From: Candidatus Heimdallarchaeota archaeon
GTDB taxonomy: Archaea > Asgardarchaeota > Heimdallarchaeia > Heimdallarchaeales > Kariarchaeaceae
Length of the DNA stretch: 18,550 nucleotides
NCBI GenBank assembly: GCA_027016475.1
Contig: JALUTL010000009.1
Span: forward strand, 1-18,550
Reading direction: 5' to 3'
In this document: in pieces, positions 15,038 to 18,550 of the stretch
How the letters are laid out: every line of letters begins with the position of its first letter
How positions within the stretch are numbered: the first letter of the stretch is position 1
The notes under the pieces: generated by a model
What the model was told of the DNA's origin: nothing
The model's database searches: none
What the model saw: only the letters and a program-made list of their open reading frames with translations
Made by a program: the position numbers and the translations under genes

Positions 15038-15092
15038 GTATCTTGAATTAGAGCATCATTTGATCAGTTGATTGAAGAAATATGGAGGAGCT

Positions 15093-16130
15093 TCATTTCG
15101 CTCCAAAAAGGGACGGCTTCAGACTAAACTTTTCCAAATCATCTCGATTGTCCTTGATGAAGTCATGAATGATCTCAAAAAGGGTTCCTAAATCCTCAGC
15201 AACAGTTTCCATTGTTTTCCTAGGTTTGAGTGTCAGTTCCTCGACCAACAACGCGATCCTGTTAACTACAGCTGGTACGATAATTATATTGCTTGTTCTG
15301 TATTCTCGTTTTTCAATAGTATCCACGATTTTCTTCAACCAATCAACAAGCAACTGTTCTATTGTAGTTTCCCCAGAGGCTGAATAGTTTAAAATGTTTG
15401 GAAGAAAGTTAGCAAACAAGGCATCCTTTAGCTCATTGAATTTGATTGGCTTGGGATTAGACTGTTTGTATTTGACCCGTTTGGAAATTGTGAATTCTCC
15501 TTTAAGCAAGCTGTTCACTGTGTTCATCATAGAATTGGCAGTATAATGTCTAGGAGTGAAAATATGAACCATTCTTTCTTCAAACCCTTGGCTGAATCTG
15601 TTGAGATTGGTCAGCGCTTTAATGAACCGATCTTGCTCACCCAATTGTAAAACAATTGAAGGTGACCAAAGGTGCCAGACCTCCACTATTGGTAAATCCT
15701 GAAACTCATGTACCTTAGTCTCAGGAAGACAAATTAGGGGCATAGTCAAGTTAGTGTCCAAGACCATTACCTTAGGTTCGTTTTCAACGAAACGTAGATT
15801 AGCTAGATTTTTGATTTTTGTCCAAAATTCCACGGTACTAGGTAGACCTAAGTTGGCAATGTTCTTCCATTTTGTAAGCCAAAAGTTCTCAGCTATTCGC
15901 CATACCTGTTCATCATCGATTTGTAGTTCATTGAGCCATCTTTGCTTTTTTCTGTATTCAACATTTGTTCCGTAAAGTATTGAAAAGCTGTCTGCATTGT
16001 TGAAATTGAAATCACACATCATCGTGGGAATTCCGAGCTTTTCAAGAGACAATGCAATAGAGATTGCCACTGGGGTTTTCCCTCCTCCGCCTTTTGAACC
16101 TGTAACAATAATTATCCTCTCAATGGCCAC
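15093..16130 (-). CDS. MinD/ParA-like P-loop ATPase
   Basis: This 345-residue protein has a deviant Walker A GSKGGGGKTP at residues 11-20, with the signature lysine Lys13 and the P-loop Lys18-Thr19. An acidic switch-I-like Asp40 (TMMCDFNFNNAD) and a Walker B strand VMVLDTNLTM (Asp125) place it in the SIMIBI class with ParA and MinD. The strand layout after residue 150 is divergent: VWHLWSPSIVLQLGEQDRF replaces the usual 'v..P.......d..r'. Residues about 200-345 are helical and unlike typical MinD. No ParB or MinE partner gene is adjacent, so the cargo is unknown; chromosome, protein or membrane-cluster positioning are options. The start is GTG 16130, the first start codon in frame, and TTTTAAT centred about 27 bp upstream suggests a leaderless mRNA. 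It follows the amidase gene by 88 bp on the same strand. Confidence 0.8.
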   Translation of the reverse strand: MAIERIIIVTGSKGGGGKTPVAISIALSLEKLGIPTMMCDFNFNNADSFSILYGTNVEYRKKQRWLNELQIDDEQVWRIAENFWLTKWKNIANLGLPSTVEFWTKIKNLANLRFVENEPKVMVLDTNLTMPLICLPETKVHEFQDLPIVEVWHLWSPSIVLQLGEQDRFIKALTNLNRFSQGFEERMVHIFTPRHYTANSMMNTVNSLLKGEFTISKRVKYKQSNPKPIKFNELKDALFANFLPNILNYSASGETTIEQLLVDWLKKIVDTIEKREYRTSNIIIVPAVVNRIALLVEELTLKPRKTMETVAEDLGTLFEIIHDFIKDNRDDLEKFSLKPSLFGAK

Positions 16131-16218
16131 ACATAAGCAGAGGTATTCTTCATTAAAATGGTTTTTGCACTTTTAGGTTGAATAGAACATTCTTATTGGA
16201 AAATTTTCTTCTTTACAA

Positions 16219-17697
16219 TTATTCCGGTATTCCAAGGGTTGGCTTGAATTGTGGAGGCTGGCGGACTTGATGTGCCTGTTCAAACGCATATGACAGTTTC
16301 AGGAGTGTTTGTTCAGAGAATGGTTTTCCCATAAACGTTCCTCCAACAGGAAGACCAGCTAAATAGCCAAGTGGGATCGTGATTGCGGGAAAACCTGAAA
16401 TTGCTGCCAAAAATGAAGTGCTTCCTCGAGAACAATCACCATTAACGAAATCTATAGGCCAGGCAGGACTTCCACTTGGTAAGAAGATTGCATCCAATGA
16501 GCTCTCGTCAAACAGAGCAAAGAGATTTCTTCTCAAAGTCTCATATTGTTCCATTGCCTTTTGATATTCATCATTCTCGTATGTAGTCTTTGTTAAGGCA
16601 AGCTCAAAGAATTCTTGCCCAAAGTAAGGCATGGTTTGTTCTGCATTTTCTTTGTTAAACTTAATTAAATCTTCAATGGAGCGTATTCCTAAACTTGGAT
16701 CAACTGACTGAAGGTAGGTGTTCAAATCATGATAATAATCAGTCAACAAAACTTCTGTCTCACCTAAACTTCCTTCGGGTAGCGGAATTTCTAGTGGATC
16801 GATCAATTTTGCGCCTAATTCAGACATTTTTTTGATTGCATTGTTCAAGATTGTGTCTACGTTGGGTGAAAAGCCAAAGTATTCTCTTCCTACACCAATG
16901 ACCGCATTTTGGAGTGCGTTAGTTGATAAAGCCTGGCTATAATTTAGGACTTCGCGAGGTTGTTTCATGGTGACCTTATCGGCTGGATCTACCCCTACCA
17001 GCGCTTCAAGAAGGTAGGAACAGTCTTTCACAGACCGAGCCATTGGCCCGGCTATATCCTGCGTGTGTGAAATTGGAACAATACCGCTTCTGCTGACTAA
17101 TCCCATGGTAGGTTTCAAACCAACGATGCCATTGGTATGCGAGGGGCAGATTATTGAACCATCAGTTTCCGTTCCAACAGCAACGACACATAGGTTTGCC
17201 GCTACGGCGACTGCCGATCCAGAGCTAGATCCGCAGGGGGTTCGATCCAGTACATACGGATTACGTGTTTGTCCACCTCTTGAAGACCAGCCACTGATTG
17301 ATCGTTTGCCTCTGAAGTTTGCCCATTCACTCAAATTTGCCTTGGCAATGATCACACCGCCAGCGTCCCGGATTTTTTTAACAATGAACGCATCTTTGCT
17401 TGCAATATGGTTCTTCAAAGCTAATGAACCAGCGGATGTTTTCATCTTGTCTTTTGTATCTATGTTATCTTTGATGATGATGGGGATTCCATATAAAGGG
17501 CTTCTTCTGCCTTTTTCTCTCATTTCCTCGTCAAGCATCTGAGCTATTTCAAGAGCGTCAGGATTTACTTCAATAACTGCTTTAATCTTTGGATTCAAGT
17601 CTTCAATTCTTTCAAGATATTGAGATACTACTTTCTCAATAGTAATCTGCCCACTGTCATATAGTCCAATTAGCTGGTCAATACTCAACTCGTCCAT
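16219..17697 (-). CDS. Amidase-signature family hydrolase
   Basis: This 492-residue enzyme is full length for the family and has an intact Ser-cisSer-Lys triad. Lys76 is in YGIPIIIKDNIDTKDKMKTS, Ser157 in PCGSSSGSAVAVAANL (the glycine/serine signature), and nucleophile Ser181 in GTETDGSIICPSHTNGIVG. The spacing of Ser157 to Ser181 (24 residues) equals that in FAAH. Conserved GLKPTMGLVSRSGIVPIS and DIAGPMARSVKDC follow. It hydrolyses an amide bond; the substrate cannot be told from the sequence. The nearest relatives are generally annotated as amidase or as GatA-like, but GatB and GatC are not nearby, so an aspartyl/glutamyl-tRNA amidotransferase role is not supported here. The start is ATG 17697, with AACATATTC about 20 bp upstream as a possible TATA box. 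There is no signal peptide, so it is cytosolic. Confidence 0.93.
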   Translation of the reverse strand: MDELSIDQLIGLYDSGQITIEKVVSQYLERIEDLNPKIKAVIEVNPDALEIAQMLDEEMREKGRRSPLYGIPIIIKDNIDTKDKMKTSAGSLALKNHIASKDAFIVKKIRDAGGVIIAKANLSEWANFRGKRSISGWSSRGGQTRNPYVLDRTPCGSSSGSAVAVAANLCVVAVGTETDGSIICPSHTNGIVGLKPTMGLVSRSGIVPISHTQDIAGPMARSVKDCSYLLEALVGVDPADKVTMKQPREVLNYSQALSTNALQNAVIGVGREYFGFSPNVDTILNNAIKKMSELGAKLIDPLEIPLPEGSLGETEVLLTDYYHDLNTYLQSVDPSLGIRSIEDLIKFNKENAEQTMPYFGQEFFELALTKTTYENDEYQKAMEQYETLRRNLFALFDESSLDAIFLPSGSPAWPIDFVNGDCSRGSTSFLAAISGFPAITIPLGYLAGLPVGGTFMGKPFSEQTLLKLSYAFEQAHQVRQPPQFKPTLGIPE

Positions 17698-17858
17698 TGA
17701 AAAATCAAAGAATATGTTTTGAAAAAGGTTATGTTTCCACTTATTTTATCTCTAAAGCAAAATCCACAGTTTATTAGTCCATCGTTCAACACTTTAACTC
17801 ATTATATGTTCTCATTTGCTATCCGCATTTCATCATTTGTGCATTAAGGTCCAATTAA

Positions 17859-17867
17859 GTTTAAGAG
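17859..17867 (+). promoter_or_regulatory. TATA-like box of the 164-residue membrane protein
   Basis: GTTTAAGAG is centred about 26 bp before ATG 17889, suggesting leaderless transcription. The rest of the 190-bp gap between the divergent amidase and this gene shows nothing further that I can support. Confidence 0.45.
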
Positions 17868-17888
17868 AATTCTGTAAATGGTGGTTCT

Positions 17889-18383
17889 ATGAAAGCATTG
17901 GCCTTTCTAAGCGGTCTTTCAATATTAGTGGCACCAATTGCCTACATTTCTTTTGAAGCGGAAAATTTTGTTTCTTCTCAAATGACTTTTGGGTCTTTCT
18001 ACCGTTCTTCGTCTGGAGAAGTGTTTTGGTTTAAGAATTCAAATGATGAAACAATAAAGGGAGAATGGTTTGAATCGGAAGGAGTCTACCATGATATGTT
18101 TGGAGATTTGGTAATTCTATTCTATGTCACTGTGATTTTGGCTATCGTTGCCATGGTTTTGGCGATGAAAGCAGGCAAGAGGGAAAGCGGAAAGCCAGCC
18201 GCATTGCTGGGAATGATCTGTGGCTTTCTACTAATTTTTCTCCGTTTTATGAGACTTGATGAAAATGATTTGACATTCTATGAGAAAGATACGTTTTTTG
18301 GACAGGAAATAACCTATCTGGAGATTCCTATTGCGGGAATGCTATCTATTGTTCTTGGACTTATTTCCTTTACAAAAGAATAG
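17889..18383 (+). CDS. Four-helix membrane protein of unknown function
   Basis: This 164-residue protein has hydrophobic segments at about residues 3-21, 73-93, 103-121 and 144-161. A polar, aromatic loop between helix 1 and helix 2 (EVFWFKNSNDETIKGEWFES, residues 44-63) probably lies outside the membrane, as does the loop between helices 3 and 4 (DENDLTFYEKDTFFGQE). A short basic loop (KAGKRESGK) follows helix 2, so it should face the cytoplasm by the positive-inside rule. No family is recognised. It is divergent from the amidase gene and convergent with the right-edge gene, with a single base between the two stop codons. Confidence 0.7.
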   Translation: MKALAFLSGLSILVAPIAYISFEAENFVSSQMTFGSFYRSSSGEVFWFKNSNDETIKGEWFESEGVYHDMFGDLVILFYVTVILAIVAMVLAMKAGKRESGKPAALLGMICGFLLIFLRFMRLDENDLTFYEKDTFFGQEITYLEIPIAGMLSIVLGLISFTKE

Positions 18384-18384
18384 T

Positions 18385-18550
18385 TCAAAGTATTTGAGCA
18401 ACATAGAACAATACTAGCATCCATACAACAAACACCACTAATGGTCCATATTTCTGCATTGGAGTTTCTTGTGCCTTACGTGCGGCGATTCTTGCCCTTT
18501 CCTCTTCCTTCAGCTTTTGTTCAATTTCTTTTCTCCGTTGAATGAAATAC
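18385..18550 (-). CDS. C-terminal end of a protein with a basic/acidic helix and terminal membrane segment
   Basis: Only the last 54 residues or so are in the window; the gene continues past the right edge. The visible part is a highly charged helix (QRRKEIEQKLKEEERARIAA) followed by PMQKYGPLVVFVVWMLVLFYVAQIL and a TGA stop (18385-18387). A charged coiled-coil-like helix ending in a single hydrophobic segment at the very C-terminus is the layout of a tail-anchored membrane protein. Its identity is unknown. It meets the 164-residue gene tail to tail. Confidence 0.6.
   Translation of the reverse strand, partial: YFIQRRKEIEQKLKEEERARIAARKAQETPMQKYGPLVVFVVWMLVLFYVAQIL

Noticed and set aside
17063..17542. 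Plus-strand ORF of 159 residues inside the amidase gene
   Set aside because: Antisense shadow; the opposite strand carries the intact amidase catalytic triad across this interval.
16219..17697. Glutamyl-tRNA amidotransferase subunit A (gatA)
   Set aside because: The triad fits the amidase family in general, but no gatB or gatC lies nearby and GatA-specific features were not evident, so only the family name is given.

Overview
The window looks like a stretch of an archaeal genome, most plausibly an Asgard archaeon of the Heimdallarchaeia type. This is an inference. The evidence is many A+T-rich TATA-like boxes about 25 bp before start codons (leaderless transcription), several proteins that resemble the longin/roadblock fold typical of Asgard small-GTPase systems, an Hsp90 with a charged linker, and an archaeal cyclic-2,3-diphosphoglycerate-synthetase-like GTPase. 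Base composition is A+T-rich throughout except for one conspicuous G+C-rich island at about 14380-14640.

Left part (1-2650): on the minus strand, the N-terminal part of a longin-like protein runs off the left edge. Upstream of it lies a cpgS/COG2403-type GTPase. An intergenic region of about 320 bp full of inverted repeats, with a tRNA-like T-loop sequence, separates this from a small leaderless plus-strand gene. Middle (2755-11320): a complete Hsp90/HtpG is followed convergently, with an 8-nt overlap, by a small longin-like protein. That gene is divergent, across 66 bp holding two perfect inverted repeats, from a 1010-residue protein that also begins with a longin/roadblock-like domain. Next come a five-helix membrane protein with a Cys-Cys-x-Pro motif and a 736-residue protein that looks like a degenerate CofD-like domain, an acidic linker, and a helical region ending in a PCI/UFL1-like winged helix.

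Right part (11317-18550), mostly minus strand: cytidine deaminase and a possibly nuclease-fold protein (likely one transcription unit), a small ORF, a stand-alone LON substrate-binding domain protein, two small ORFs of uncertain status, and directly upstream of them a G+C-rich, strongly structured RNA candidate with its own TATA box. Further right are a probable frameshifted small gene, a MinD/ParA-like ATPase, a complete amidase-signature enzyme, a four-helix membrane protein on the plus strand, and the C-terminal end of a tail-anchored-like protein at the right edge.

The most interesting elements are the unassigned structured RNA, the longin-protein pair with a shared palindromic promoter, the CofD-like/PCI-like fusion and the Hsp90 with a eukaryote-like linker. 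No CRISPR array, IS element, rRNA or intact tRNA was seen. All functional calls come from reading motifs by eye; no database search was possible.
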